Positions 46,732 through 60,157 of a stretch of DNA of 64,000 bases are shown in pieces; the first letter of the stretch is position 1; each line of letters starts with the position of its first letter. Below the pieces are notes generated by a model. That model was not told the DNA's origin, ran no database searches, and saw only the letters and a program-made list of their open reading frames with translations. A program made the translations under genes and the position numbers. Origin of the DNA: Cladopsammia gracilis (Eukaryota > Cnidaria > Anthozoa > Scleractinia > Dendrophylliidae); assembly GCA_022457155.1 (NCBI GenBank), contig JAJGOT010000123.1:1630501-1694500 (forward strand). The letters run 5' to 3'.

Positions 46732-47231
46732 CTGGGAATAACAATTGTAGAATAATGCACAACATGAAGTAAACGAGAAAAAGAAAAGAAATTTAGTAAG
46801 AAGGAGAAATGTACGAGGCCTTTCTGTTGCGAATGACTTGATTCCTCAAGCCCAGAGGCAAATAGACAATGCACAAAAAACAGAGACATGCAAAAAAGGA
46901 AAAAGGGAAAAGAAATCCAAATGACTTGAACAGAAAAGTATAACATGTGAACTATGGGTGGATTTTATGAATAAACCTTTCAGAGACCTGACATCAAAAG
47001 AATGGAATGGCTGTATGGCACATTTCATTGAAGGCGAAGAAGAAATAGTTGACTAAAGAAATGAGAATTTCAGATAAAAGTTTGCTCAGGCAGCAAAGAC
47101 CCTATTCAGTTGAACATTTCAAAGAGCATTTAAAACCTGTACCCGTATCATCAGTGGTTTACGTTGTAGGTGCCTCGTTTCTATGTCAGTGGCAACAGGA
47201 TAACACAGTAACAAGATAAATACTGACTTAC

Positions 47232-47438
47232 AACATCGACCGTGCCGCGCCACAGAAATAGGAGTCTGGGTAACACAAGCCTGACGCCTGAGAAAACAGT
47301 GGTTTATGTAAGAGCGTTTGTCAGTGCCACAAACAGGTTTGTATCTGAAGTGACACAAGCGGCATCTACATCGAGCTGTCGTGCTTGTAACACGCTCGCA
47401 ATGTCCGCCATATTTACATTTTCCTTTGTAACAAGGAG
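47232..47438 (-). CDS. K4 E8: Kazal domain
   Basis: 207-nt phase 1-1 exon: APCYKGKCKYGGHC, CRCRLCHFRYKPVCGTDK, SYINHCFLRRQAC, HGRC. Acceptor TTCAAG, donor GTAAGT. Intact, against the frameshifted K2 copy. Confidence 0.8.
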
Positions 47439-48130
47439 CTTGAAGAAAAATTAAAGACCCGTTAGTACATGTTAGAGAGTTGTATTATGACACGATAGTT
47501 TGCACTCGCATTAACATTAACATCTACCTTGCAAAAAGAAACTCCGATTCTTTATGTATATCCTATTATGGCATTTAACATATTCTGGAAACCAAACATA
47601 CACTTGTGAAATCCAACTGGTGTTAGGATTTCAACTTTGCTATCATGTCTAAACATTTGAACCCAGGAGTGAAGTATAAAGTGATCAGAGGAGAGGATTT
47701 AATTTCTGGATGGTAAAGGGAAAGAACTGAGAGCTCGAAAAGCAGACATATGGAATGAAACAAAGGACTGCCTATAGCTTTCATCATAATGATCGCAATT
47801 GAGGTGTCATCCACAGGCTCAAATGTTTGACGCTGGTGGGGGGTTAAACACTCTGTGAGAATCAAAGGCTGCTAGGAGCCAACTCGTGAATACGAACCTT
47901 CCCCTCACCTAGGGGTTTCGCTCCCCAACCCCCTGCGTCCAACTTCCTACCCTTCCGTTCCTCTTACGCCATCGTCCCCATGGGTAAGGCAAGTGACCAT
48001 TAGATATCGCGGGCTCAATGTTTACAGCCGATCGACCGAGTGAAAATTTGCCTATTTTCCCCGTCTGCTATAACTTTTTCAACGCATTGCGTATTCATAA
48101 GTTAAAAGAGAAGCATACGCTTTGACTTAG

Positions 48131-48358
48131 TTTTGCATTGTCCCTTGTTTGGGACTGTAATAGTTTCATTATTCTCACAAGAATCGTTTTCCAATTCACA
48201 AGTGCTCTGGTACGTTTTTCCGTTACTCCCACAAACAAAGCCGCTGGATTGAGGACAAGAGTTTTCGGCGCACGCACATTCTGCTGTGCCATTACTTGTA
48301 ACAATGCACCTGGCATTTGGAGGACACCTCATGCGAGCGCAAGGTGTTGTGGGACTGT
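48131..48358 (-). pseudogene. K4 E7: Kazal domain with lost splice donor
   Basis: Coding sequence is open and complete (TPCARMRC, CACAENSCPQSSGFVCGSNG, TYQSTC, KGQC), and the acceptor is intact. The donor, which is AAAA|GTAAGT in K2, reads AAAA|CTAAGT here (plus-strand base 48130 is g, not c). With no GT at the boundary the exon should be skipped, or read into the intron and stop. Skipping keeps the frame because the exon is phase 1-1. Confidence 0.72.
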
Positions 48359-48670
48359 CTGGTAAGAGGTAACATAGCGGCATGATAGTATAGTTGAAAG
48401 ATACAAGAAAGAAAAAGAATTATGAGAGAAGAAAAGAAGACTAAACTGAACATGAACTGTCGTTTCGAAAAAAGATGTATAAATGAAAAGAATATCAATA
48501 CCTGCTAACAGGGGGAATGTAAGAAAGACAAACATAAAGCAATCGTGAGCTAAATACTAGCTTCGCCAAACGGTTACAAATCAAAAATTTAACGTTGTAC
48601 TAAATCTTCAACATTAAAACAGGAAGTAAAGACACAAGTAAACTGTCATTTACATATGACGTCATCATAC

Positions 48671-48883
48671 CACATGTCCCCTTGTAAGCAACTCCAATTG
48701 TCAAGTTTGAGTGACAAGCATTCATTTGCAGAGCACAAAGATTGAAGTAGCTCTTGTGATCTGTGCCACACGTTGGGTCATACAGTGCGAGTGAGCATCT
48801 GGTTGGACAGACACACTTTGCAAAAGTTCCGAACTGGGACAGACACTGCGCATAAGGTGGACACTTCTTGGAGTAGCAAGGAT
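48671..48883 (-). CDS. K4 E6: Kazal domain
   Basis: 213-nt phase 1-1 exon, matching K2 E6 except Gln in CLSQFG and Gln for Lys near ALQMNAC. Acceptor CCCCACAG, donor GTATGA. Cysteine pattern complete. Confidence 0.78.
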
Positions 48884-48917
48884 CTGTGGGGCCATGAAAA
48901 AATTGGAGGTAAAGTGG

Positions 48918-49293
<376 letters not shown>

Positions 49294-49479
49294 CAAGAGT
49301 TAAAAATAGGAATTACTACAGAGATAACATTATTAACCATATTCTCTCAGGAAGGTGAGTAAGTGGAATCTGCAAGATGCATTTAACGATTTTTCCATCA
49401 ACAAAAGTTCCGTAATATCTCTGAGCAATTAAAAGAAGAAGAATAGAACATATGTAATTGAATAGCAGCCACAACTTAC

Positions 49480-49689
49480 TGCATTCCCCCAAATGGCGAA
49501 CAGAGGCGTTTGCTTTCCGCTTACATGAAACAACTCTCAGGTGGCATTCAGTGTGGTATGATTTACCGTCACTGCCACACACAGGGCTGTGCTTGGACGG
49601 ACAGTCATTAGGACAGACGCACACTCCAGTTGTGCCATTATTGGTAACACATTCAGCATAACGCTGACAAGTAACTGTAGAGCATGGAG
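49480..49689 (-). CDS. K4 E5: Kazal domain
   Basis: Same 210-nt exon as K2 E5 (APCSTVTCQRYAEC, SPVCGSDGK, LGEC) with identical protein and splice sites. Confidence 0.82.
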
Positions 49690-49808
49690 CTGGTAAAGAA
49701 ACAAAGGAAAACAAAGCAACACGGGGCTTTAAGATTGAAAAGAATAATTAGACATGTAGTAGAAAAAGGAAATGGGAAGAATGAGAATTCAAAGACAACA
49801 GGACTCAC

Positions 49809-50021
49809 TGCAGTGGCCTTGATGTAAAATTGTTAGGCTTCCATTCAGAGCGCATGCTCTCATGTTAACCCCGCACTCGTTTGGATACGTTTCGCCATCA
49901 CTGGCGCAAACGGGGTGATAGATCAGAGGGCAGCCCTGTATACACGTGCATCGAGCTTTTCCGTTCTCGTCTAAAGAGCATTCAGAGTACAAAGGACATT
50001 CCTTGGCTTTGCATGGATCTT
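49809..50021 (-). CDS. K4 E4: Kazal domain
   Basis: Same 213-nt exon as K2 E4 ([28 protein letters not shown]) with identical protein and splice sites. Confidence 0.82.
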
Positions 50022-51326
50022 CTGCGTGACCAATGACAGAGAGTAAAGTGAAATCTAGTTACTATGACTTCTTACCTTCTACAAACAACAAAATAACGGG
50101 AAAATTGCCCCAGTGTCCACATTAGAAAGTGCTACTACTGAATAGCTTTGATTAAAATGGTCACGTTTAAGGATTTCAATAAAGGGCTCAAAAGTTAAAA
50201 CCACCATGTAAATGAAAATAAACACGCACTTTTCAGTAGAATTCAATTGAATGTCACACCTAAAGATTTCACGCACAAAATCGAAAGTTAGAACCACCTT
50301 CTTCAACATAAAAGAGCTCCGTACTCAGTATGTACGTTTACATTTGATACATTTCTATGACGTTCCCAGCAAAACAACAACGTCAAATTATCAAATTATA
50401 GGTTTTGTGGAGAAAGCGAACACACAGCGGTTAATTTTCCTTGCTCTATTTGAACTTGAAAGCCGTCCCTACCAATTCAGCTCCTGGACGATTCAGTCAC
50501 ATTAGGCAAATGAAACAATTTGGAACAATTTCAAAGTAGTTTAAATGAGTGCAAATTCTTTTTTCAATGACGTTTTCTTTGGCGTTGCCGTCGTGGTTGC
50601 TAAAGCTCCTTAGTACATCTACATTGAACCCCATGAATATGACATTAAGGCCAAAATATGTTCATAACGAGATGTGTCGTACGGGGTTAAACTGTTCCTA
50701 ATTATATTTGGTAACGAAAGTATTTTTGTTACGATTACAGCCCAAGGCTTGCAGAAAAAGTGAAACGTTTTTAGTTCTACCACAGGCCTACAATCCTCTG
50801 TTATGTTGGCAAGCATGTGATTCTACCGATCAAGCGCGTTACATACTTCGTACATCCTGGGAAGTTCTATAGCTGGGAAACCAGTTGGCCTCTTTAAATG
50901 AAAGGACGGTTTCGCTCGTTTGTTTCTTCGCATCAGAAGTTTTAAACCTAGAGAAAAGCATAACTAACTGAACTTACCTTGAGCTGATTCAAGTTAAAGT
51001 GGAATCCATCAGTTTCATGAAAAGAAAAGAAAAGAAAGGGTGGGTTAAGATAAATATACAGTGACACTACAACAACAATAAAAACAACTATATTGCTAAC
51101 TATCCGCCGCACCCTCACCCTACACAGTACTCTGTTCAAGGAGTTTAAAGGGTGAAAAACTTATCTTGCCAAGAATGGACCTTTAAAGGTTTAACAGTCT
51201 GGTAACAGGCAAGGACATGATTGAAAGGCAAAAGTTGAGACAAAGCGCGCTTGTTTTGGTTTTGGTTTTCATTAGCTGAATCATAGGTTCAAATAATTCA
51301 TGCAACGTACGTTTACCCGCACTACA

Positions 51327-51740
51327 TGTTTTTCCACGCATGCCACCAGTTGCATGTTTTTCCACGCATGTCACCAGTTGCACATTTTTCCACGCATGCC
51401 ACCAGTTGCACGTTTTTCCACGCATGCCACCAGTTGCACGTTGTTCCACGCATGCCACCAGTTGCATGTTTGTCACGTATGCCACCAGTTGCATGTTTTT
51501 CCACGCATGCCACCAGTTGCATGTGTGTCACGTATGCCACCAGTTGCATGTTTTCTCACGCATGCCACCAGTTGCATGTTTGTCACGCATGCCACCAGTT
51601 TCATGTTTTTCCACGCATGCCACCAGTTGCATGCTTGTTGCGCATGCCACCAGTTGCGTGTTTTTTACGTATGCCACCAGTTGCATGTTTGTCCGCATGC
51701 CACCAGTTGCATGTTTTTCCACGCATGCCACCAGTTGTAT
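51327..51740. repeat. 27-28 bp minisatellite (K4)
   Basis: Same number and order of units as K2, with only a few base differences. Confidence 0.9.
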
Positions 51741-52005
51741 GCTTTTGCTTCTCTGATTGCATGGTTCATTGCGTTGTTTGCGTCGTTGTGATTCAAAAAG
51801 TGTAGTCTTGTAGTAACTGGCACCAAGTGCGGAAAAATGCGTGCGGACGAGCCACTATTGGTTTTGGATTTACTTGTGAGGGGTTAAGAAAATGGCGCGA
51901 TATTTCATTGTCGAAAGTATTTCCCACTAAACTGAAAACCGCTCTAATTCAAGAAACAACTTGAAAACATTGATATATATTTAACTAAACGATTCAATAA
52001 CATAC

Positions 52006-52218
52006 CACAGACGCCTTTGTTCCTAACAGTGATCAGCAGTCCTGCTTCACACGAGGAAGCCTTCATGTAACACTCATTACGGTATGCTATGCCATCTGAC
52101 CCGCACACGGCATCTGCTTTCGTGGAACACTCACTCTTCTTGGGACACTGACATGTAGGCTGCCTGTCAATAGTCACACACGTGGTGTAGTTGTCACACT
52201 CTGTCTCCTCGCATGTTG
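52006..52218 (-). CDS. K4 E3: Kazal domain
   Basis: Same 213-nt exon as K2 E3 (ATCEETECDNYTTC, DAVCGSDG, NKGVC) with identical protein and splice sites. Confidence 0.82.
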
Positions 52219-52971
52219 CTAAGTAGAAAAATTATATTGTTTTCATGACCAAGTAAGTTTCCACCACATATTGTTACAGGTAGGTTAGCAAAAAGGGTAA
52301 AGTCTTCAAGAGTCAAGTGGCCTACAATTTCCGAACCCTAACGTCCATAGCAAGAAATGACCGAGAGTATTGCTACTCTCTTCAGGATGGGATGCAAGGT
52401 TATTCCAAGCATTATGTTCGTACACATTTATACAGTTGGGTGGACAGGGGAGAGGCAATGTGAAGCAAAGGAACCACTGTATCTTTACAAGGTCCGTGTT
52501 GGAAATATTGCTTGGAAATATATTTTTCTTTTTTCAAAGCGTATGAACAAGGCCAGGGGACAGACAATTCCCCAATACGTATTAAGCTATTTTAATATTA
52601 AATTAAGTATTAAAGCCGTTATGCCACTTTCATGTGTCACCTTTGCAGAAGTTCTGCCCAAACGTAAGGGAATGCATAACGAGGAAGGTATCTAAACTAC
52701 CTAACATCGGTAGCTTTCTCGTGCACGTTTCTGAAAACACATGAAATCAGTACTTGAGCTGTCCATCTTCCGATTATCAAGCTTTACACGAATAATTTCA
52801 AATATATTTTATCCGCGCACAGTCCAAATTGATTGTATTGTATTTTGTTTAACCCTTTAAGCCCCAATAGTGACCAGCATCAAATTTCTCCTTGTAATAT
52901 CAATGCATAATCAATCAGGGAGGTCATGAGAATTAAGGTCACGATCACCCTACATTTTACACCGTACTTAC

Positions 52972-53193
52972 CACAAGGTCCTTTCTTGACGACCGTCAGA
53001 GAGGTCCTCTCCTCGCAAGCCTGCACTCTCATGTGACATTCAGTGGTGTACGTCTTTTTATCACTTGCACAAACCTCGTCTTGTGTCGCAGGACAACTCT
53101 CCACCACAGGACACGCACACTGAGCTAGTCCTGCCTGAGTTATCTCACATCGGGTAAAGAACCTATCACAATTCGCTCGTAGACATGCCACCA
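52972..53193 (-). CDS. K4 E2: first Kazal domain of K4
   Basis: 222-nt exon as in K2 E2 (CLRANCDRFFTRC, CPATQDEVCASDKK, KKGPC). It is the most 5' coding exon found in K4, since E1 is removed by a deletion. If K4 has its own start, the only candidate seen is an ATG at 53287 that reads through the acceptor into this exon, with a hydrophobic run (ISLILLKHNLAISLLVVAC) that could serve as a signal peptide. The alternative is splicing from an upstream exon, such as L5 exon 6, whose phase would fit. Confidence 0.78.
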
Positions 53194-54808
53194 CTAGAAG
53201 AGAAATAGCAAGATTGTGTTTTAGTAAGATTAAAGAAATGGGAAAACATACTTTCAAAATTATCCTCTCTCTCTTAGGGCTGTCCACATTATGCTTAAAA
53301 TTTTCACTGTTATGCTTATGGTTGATGTCTAAAATATGTCACTATTATGCTCCAAAGGCATTACTATTATGCTCCAATATGCTCACATAAAAACCTAAAG
53401 TTTTCCGGCTCGGTAAATATCCACCACTACCCACCTCCACTGAGGTGAATAGTTGTTAACTATCGGCTTACTATCGGCTTACTATCGACTAACGGCTAAC
53501 TATCGGCTTACTATCGGCTTACTATCTCCGATTCGATATCTCTTTGCTTGATTTCTCGAAACAAACCAGACAATAAAAAACACTAAGTTATATTTTCTGT
53601 TCAACTTGTTGGATCAACGTCTTAATAAAATCGACAAAACTGTCAATTTGCGTTAACTCCCGTCAAGAGCGCCATGATACTCACTTGCTTTCTGTCTTAG
53701 GTGCCTCTTTTTTGCTTGATGAACTATTAGAAAAGGATACCCATGGCTGGGAGATTCTATGTCAAAACATTTTAACCGTTTCTCCGGCAAATGTTCATGT
53801 TTTTGGACAATTTTTCAACCTCGGGCAATAACATTTCGCTTGGCACATCATGAATGCAAAGCAAAGCTTCAGATGTTCTTTCCCTGCGGTATAAATTCAG
53901 ATCATATCTGCAAATTTGGAGACACAGACAGCTCCGTTAAGACGGACACTCCTGCTCCTGTAAGACAGACACCCCTGTAAGACAGACACTCCTGTAAGGC
54001 GGACACCTCTCTAAGACGGACAACATTTACTGGCTGGTTCTGGCCTTTTGTCTGTAACTAAACGCTCTATAAGGCGGACATCTCTCTACGGCGGACAGCT
54101 AGGTCACGAAGGTGTCCGGTTTAGACAGAGTGGTAGAGTCTAAATGCTATAGCTCAGAAGGAGGTCGGACACCTTAATGAGATTATATAACGGAGTAACT
54201 GGTTAGCTTTCAGTTGAGGTTAGGGTTAACAGTTTATTTTGTTAAATTTAGGCCTAAACAACCCGAGAAGCTGGGTGGTACCCTGGTACGGTAGGCTATG
54301 TAATCCTAAGCCTAGCTGAGGTCTCAGGTTCAATCCTGAGTGGAGATTTAGATTTTCTTTATTACACTAAAACATTTACTGAAAATATAATTCTAAGTGT
54401 CGACATTACGTTATTTAATTCTCTGAGCTATAGCAGATAGACTCTTCCTGACAGAGTTCACTGTAGTAAAAGAGGTCATTTCGTTCATCTGCCCCACCCA
54501 TCAAACCCCTGCCTCCTGACCTCCTTCCACCCCAGGTTCGGTAGTGTAGCAGCTCCATTGTTTTAGGTCTAATGCGGCTGCTTTTGTTTTCAGGGCTAAG
54601 AGCCATTGTTTCTGTTGTTTGTTGTATTGTTCTCTCGAGGGGTATCAAAACAACGGTGTGAGACTTTGCAAGAGGGTCTCAATGAAAACCTTACAAAAGG
54701 GCCCCACTGAAAACCGCCCTGGCGAGTTGGGTTCCCCCCATTATTATCGTTCATATCTCACACCGCTTGTTGTATCGGTGGCCACATATCCCTAGATCAT
54801 CAAGCCGC

Positions 54809-54810
<2 letters not shown>
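53194..54810. other. Spacer between L5 and K4
   Basis: Shorter counterpart of 26938-30106. Relative to K2 it lacks 1,543 bp (27151-28693) and part of the 311-bp element. No exon or promoter is recognised. Confidence 0.55.
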
Positions 54811-54847
<37 letters not shown>

Positions 54848-55001
54848 GATTATGATTATGATTATGATTATGATTATGAATATCATTATCATTATCATTA
54901 TCATTATCATTATCATTATCATTATCATTATCATTATCATTATCATTATCATTATCGTCATTATTATTATTATTATAATTATTATTATTATTACTATTAT
55001 T
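54811..55001. repeat. ATT/ATG/ATC microsatellite 3' of L5
   Basis: ATT, then ATG-containing, then ATC-containing units. The far side is GCCGCC spacer sequence, as with L3. Confidence 0.9.
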
Positions 55002-55090
55002 AAGAGCTGCTACACCGCTTCCCAGGTTTCCCCAACTACAAAAATGGGAACAGTGAATTTGCTATGAGAAACAGACCCTCATTAACTTAA

Positions 55091-55373
55091 TCAAGGATCA
55101 CGAAATTCACCTAAGATCTCGCACTGTCGACCAGTGTAACCAATCTTGCAGTCGCACCAGAAGTCTTCACGCCTTTCTACGCAACTTCCTGCATTTAGGC
55201 ATTCCGCATCCTTGCATCCACACTTCTTCACAGCAACAAACGTTCGGACATCGGAATTATCTTCCGCTTTAAACTGGGACAAGTCTTGTGGGCTCTCTCG
55301 CAATTCCTCGTCTTCTGTTTCAAATTCTCGGATGCAGCCGGTGAAACCCACGGCCACTCCAGTCCTTTGGAAA
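55091..55373 (-). CDS. L5 exon 6: end of LamG-b plus EGF, with stop
   Basis: As L2 exon 6, but with the A-type CLNAGSC shared with L3. Stop TGA at 55093-55091; alternative donor GTGAAT at 55111. Downstream is the spacer before K4, as with L3 before K2, so this is the natural 3' end of the K5-L5 gene. Confidence 0.8.
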
Positions 55374-55426
55374 CTGGAAGAGGATTTGTGTTAAACGCAG
55401 GAATGGATTGGATCAACAACAACAGC

Positions 55427-55458
<32 letters not shown>

Positions 55459-56314
55459 CCCAAACGTAAGTAACAATTTCGAATATTGGTGCTGTGTTGT
55501 AAGAGAATGCAGTACCTTAGGACGATCTTTCAGTAGAGCTTATTTGTATATATTAAGGGTGTTTGCACTAATAATTTATGCGCATCCTTACCGTGCATGT
55601 GATTCTTGTCCCATGCCATGTCATGTATCGAAGAAAAAGAAAGAAATCTATCCAAACAAAGTTGGTAGCCGTTGCGTTAACTTTGCATGGATTTGACTCT
55701 CTTGGATGGTCGGAGACCCCTATGTTCTTTGTAGATCGGTTTCTTTACTGATTTTTAACACGTTTTGAAAAAAATAGTATATAAAAACTGTGTTGTAAGT
55801 ACAAGCTATCAGCCGTTGAATGCCGGTTAAATTTTAATTGATATTGCATTGTTTTGCATTGCGTTGTTTTGCATTGCATTGCATTGCACTGCACTACACT
55901 GCACTGCACTGCACTGTATTGTATTGTATTCCGGTCTTATTTGAGCTATACGGCGTTTGTAAATACGCATTGCATTGTAATGTATCGTATTGTATTATCC
56001 GATATGGCATTCTAGAGAGCAAATACGCATCAAAACGAGTGCGAATATGACCGCGCGCTAGGAAAAACAGTTTCAAAAACTTAGTTTTAGGAGAAGATTA
56101 CTGTCGCATAATAAACAATTTATTCAGCGTAAAGTTGTGTAATACGGCTGGGTAGTTTTACTCGTCAAAAGGGCTCGAAAAAATAAAAACTGACTCGTAA
56201 AAATATTTAGCCGTATTACACAACTTCACGATGAATAACCACCATGTATTGTATTGCATTGTACTGCATTGCATTGTATAGCATTGCATTGCAATAAATT
56301 ACGTAACTACTCAC

Positions 56315-56536
56315 ATTATGTTTTGGTTTACGCTTATTCCTCCGCCAAGGTACATTTGAGCTTGTTGTAGGTCCAGATTGGTCCACTCGCCGACCGCCAC
56401 ACCCCGGAATACATTGTTGGAGTCGACTATCAGTATTCCTTGTAAACCTACGCGGATAACTTCCACATGGTACGATTGGTTCAGGACCAGATTAAAATTT
56501 GTGGAAATTATTGCTTTGCCTTTTCCAAGGTTAAAT
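56315..56536 (-). CDS. L5 exon 5: middle of LamG-b, hallmark Trp lost
   Basis: RFNLGKGKAIIS, NQSYHVEV (Ser for Trp, as in L3), SNNVFRG variant, QQAQMYLGGG. Phase 2-2, splice sites intact. Confidence 0.8.
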
Positions 56537-57287
56537 CTAATGAGAGAAAAAAACAAAGGAAATTAATCAAGGAATCAAGAAATTAGGACAAAAATCAACC
56601 ATACAAATAAAGCAAAAGAATGAACTACTAAAAATGAATAAATGGATAAATAAAAGAAATGAATGACGGGTTGAATGAATAAATGAATTAATAAATGAGC
56701 GAGTGAGGGAGAAAATGAATGATGAAATAAATATTTAAATTAAATAAATGGATGAATTAATCAATTAATTAATTAATTAATGAACGGTGCATGGACAGAT
56801 GGATGGATGAATGAATGAATGTATGAATGATGCATAGATGGTGAATGAACGAATTAATTAATTAATTAATTAATGAACGGTGCATGGACGGATGGATGGA
56901 TGGATGGATGAGTGGGGGAGTGAATAAATGCACTAATGTATCAATCAATCAATCGATGGCAGATAGAAGTTAAACAAATTTAAAAGAAGGCCCTTCTAAG
57001 CTATTTTACTTCCATTTTTCTAACAGAAAGTCACATAGTTCAAAAGTTAGCTATAGAAGAATGCCCTAGGGAATACATACTTGCATACATTTATTTCCAC
57101 CAATTTCTTATCTACTACTCGCCGTTCCAACAACTGTTCGATTTTGCTGCTGTAGTAAAACGTGGAGTTTTATCTGTTTATTGTATATGTATAAAAATAG
57201 GCAGTCTATGACTGCATGTAGCTTACTGCGCCTGTTATTACTTGGATTATCGTAGGATTTCCTGGCCCGCTAATGGCACGACCTTAC

Positions 57288-57483
57288 CTCAGTTCCAGCT
57301 TTCCTCCTCTCATGGCTAGTGAGATAAAGTCTTGCGCTGACCCAGAATACATTATAAGCCCTTCGCCCTGTTCTGGTCGGATGTCCAAAATGGCGGCGAA
57401 TTCATCTTTTCTAAGAACAAGTGGTTGAAACTGAATGTACGAATCACTTATGCTCGTACCACCTTGGAAATACGGTACGTTGG
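57288..57483 (-). CDS. L5 exon 4: start of LamG-b
   Basis: E-type EQGEGLIMYSG as in L3; otherwise as the other copies. Phase 1 in, phase 2 out, splice sites intact. Confidence 0.8.
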
Positions 57484-58128
57484 CTGAAAACGAACAATAA
57501 AAATCAGTATCGTCATCAAAGTTCACCTTCAAATACCACTACATACGTAGGCAGATCGGTCTTTTTTCATAATGATTATAAGCATTTATTTTTTTTATTT
57601 TATTTATTGTTTTTTTATTGTTATTGTTTATACAACAGTTACTTACATAGCTCATACCCAAGTCATACTGATCACACTAACAATACATTTAACCGTCAAT
57701 TACACAGCTACTAATGATAACAATGAAGTTAAAGGAAAACAGCGATTCTATTGAAACTACCGTTTAACATGGCATAAAGTGTAAAATATATATGTTGTCA
57801 CCTGCTTACGGTATATATTATGCACAATTTTCTACATGATATGCCACATAATAAAAGGGTTCATGTCATGTAGTGCAGTGTGTCATGTAGTGTTCTTTTT
57901 CGCTATTAGGCAGATAGGTGATGAGAAAGAGATTTTTTTTAAAGCATCTCTTGTTTAGGTAAGTAAATTATTGTTAAGAAATATCGCCAAGACTCTTTAT
58001 AAAAGGAACAACAAAACAAACGATGGTCGCTGAAGACAGATGGCAGTTTAAGAGAGTGGCCGGTGAACCATATTTTCACATAACCTGCGTAGTCTACTGT
58101 CTACTGTATAGTAACTACATTGACGAAC

Positions 58129-58361
58129 CTCTGTTTTCGCAGCGATCACCCAAAAATCCCTTAGGGCATCTGCATTTGACCTCGTTTTCCACAAAGCAGT
58201 CTCCTCCGTGAAAACACGGGGTCATCATACACTGGTCAAAACTGCTGTTCATGACTGCGTTGTATTGTCCAAGAGGGTGGTCAGATAATTGACCGGGGAA
58301 CACGAGGCCGTAGCGTTCACCATTAATGGTGAGGTTGGCAATGGATCCGAAAAATCCAGCT
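58129..58361 (-). CDS. L5 exon 3: end of LamG-a plus EGF
   Basis: Protein identical to L1, L2 and L4 exon 3, with intact EGF cysteines and splice sites. Confidence 0.8.
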
Positions 58362-59492
58362 CTTGTTGTGAGAAGAATAAAGTAACTGAAATAACAACAA
58401 AATAATATGCCGCCGCGTTACAAAAATGTAAATGAACAATACATCATAGGTAGTGTTGAAGTCCTAATAAATAAGATTTTCGATTTTGACTCTCTATAAC
58501 CGAAACAGAATCGTGGTCCCGAAGGAGTTGACTCATTGCGTTCTCCTTAACCCTTGGACACCCAAGAGTGCCAAAAAGCAAAATTCAAGAAAAAAAAGAA
58601 AATTTTATTTCATAAAATATTGAAAAACAGATGGTACCATGGAAAAAAATACTACCAAAGAGGTTTCATTTGAATGTTCTAAAACTCACTATTAATTCAT
58701 GACGAGAACACAAAGGAAATCACCGCCGTGAAGGAGGTTTGGATACCCGGTCTTAATTAGCGTATATTTTGGCGATTTTATTCCTTCGTTTTCTCCGCAT
58801 TTAATGATCAGTTTGAGAAGCTATATCAAACATCAGAAAGAATGTTTCATCAGGTATCCAAACACCTCGAAGTGGGAGTTAAAAATGCTCGGCTTCGCCT
58901 CGTTTTTCAACCCACTTATCGGTGTTTGGATATCCTGATGAAACACTCTTCCTCTTGTTTGAAATATTACGTCACACCATGAATTTCGTCAACACACTCA
59001 AAAGTTAGAACTACACTAAGTGTCTCCATAACTGACTCTGGGAGTGAAAGGCTAACTTTACCAGGCCCCTCACCGAGAGCACCCACCAAAGTTAGCCAAT
59101 CAGACAACGCGAATTCAATTGACGGTCACGCCTCCTCGCAAACTTGATCACGATGGAATGTTATCTTATCGTTTCGCGCATATCACAGGAGTGTATGGTT
59201 AGTTACAAAACACTATTGCTTCACACATCCACAGTTACGAGAATGATTATAAGAATTAACTGGTATTAGTATAAATCTACTAGCGTTTTATCACGAATGC
59301 TGTTCTCTTATTGGCTACGCTACTCACTATCTATTCTGTTGTAGACAGTGAGTAGAATGAGTAGCCATATGGCGGCCGCTTCTTCGCGTTTTCGAAGTGT
59401 ATTTGTTGTTAAGTTTTGAACGTCTAGTAGATTTATACTAAAACTTCGCCCTCATCAACAATCACGCGATAGGAATCTCGAGCTCATAATCT

Positions 59493-59870
59493 AGTTGTTA
59501 AAGCTGAATTACAGTCCGTACTGCGCAATCTCGAGGTTTGTTTTCATTTTTTGTTTTGAATTTGTTGATATGTTACACTTCGGTAATAGCATACATGGAG
59601 TAAATGGGAGTAAACCGTCAGTCCGCCATTACGGCCGTTGTGTTTAAGAATGCTAGATGAGCTGAAACGTCGGTTTGGGAAAACTTTGGGGTTCTTTTAC
59701 TTATTATTATTGTTTGGCAAGGCTATCTGACGTTAATAATGAAGGAAAAGGTAAGTTTGTCCCGTAATTTTCATTTTCGCTAGTAAACGTTCCTTGTTTG
59801 TGAGTCTCACAAACATTGCCGAGCTGAGATTGCGCAGTACGGACTGTAATTCATCTTTAAATGTTGTGCT
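59493..59870. mobile_element. 378-bp MITE in LamG-a intron 2 (L5)
   Basis: Fourth copy of the same insertion at the same intron position. Confidence 0.72.
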
Positions 59871-59938
59871 CACGGTAAAGCGCGTCGCACTGTTATCGAA
59901 TGCAGCAACGAACAAGAACCATGAGATAACTTTCTTAC

Positions 59939-60157
59939 TTTGGAGCAATTTCTTCGACAATTCCTCCTCCTCCAAGGTACATGTTAGTATTTAGGTTCAA
60001 GGGCGAAAGGCCTGCTGGGGAGGATCCATTGACACGCACACCATTCACCTCTAGGTATCCCATAATGCCGTTTCTGTAAGCGCGGAGGTGGTGCCATTCA
60101 TTTATCTTGACGCGTTGATCATAAACGATAAAGGCAGCGCCTTTACCCAAGTCATAG
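59939..60157 (-). CDS. L5 exon 2: middle of LamG-a
   Basis: YDLGKGAAFIVYDQRV shares the K and F replacements of L4. Two further changes are its own: INEWHHLRAYRNG and GLSPLNLNT. Hallmark Trp kept. Phase 2-2, splice sites intact. Confidence 0.8.
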
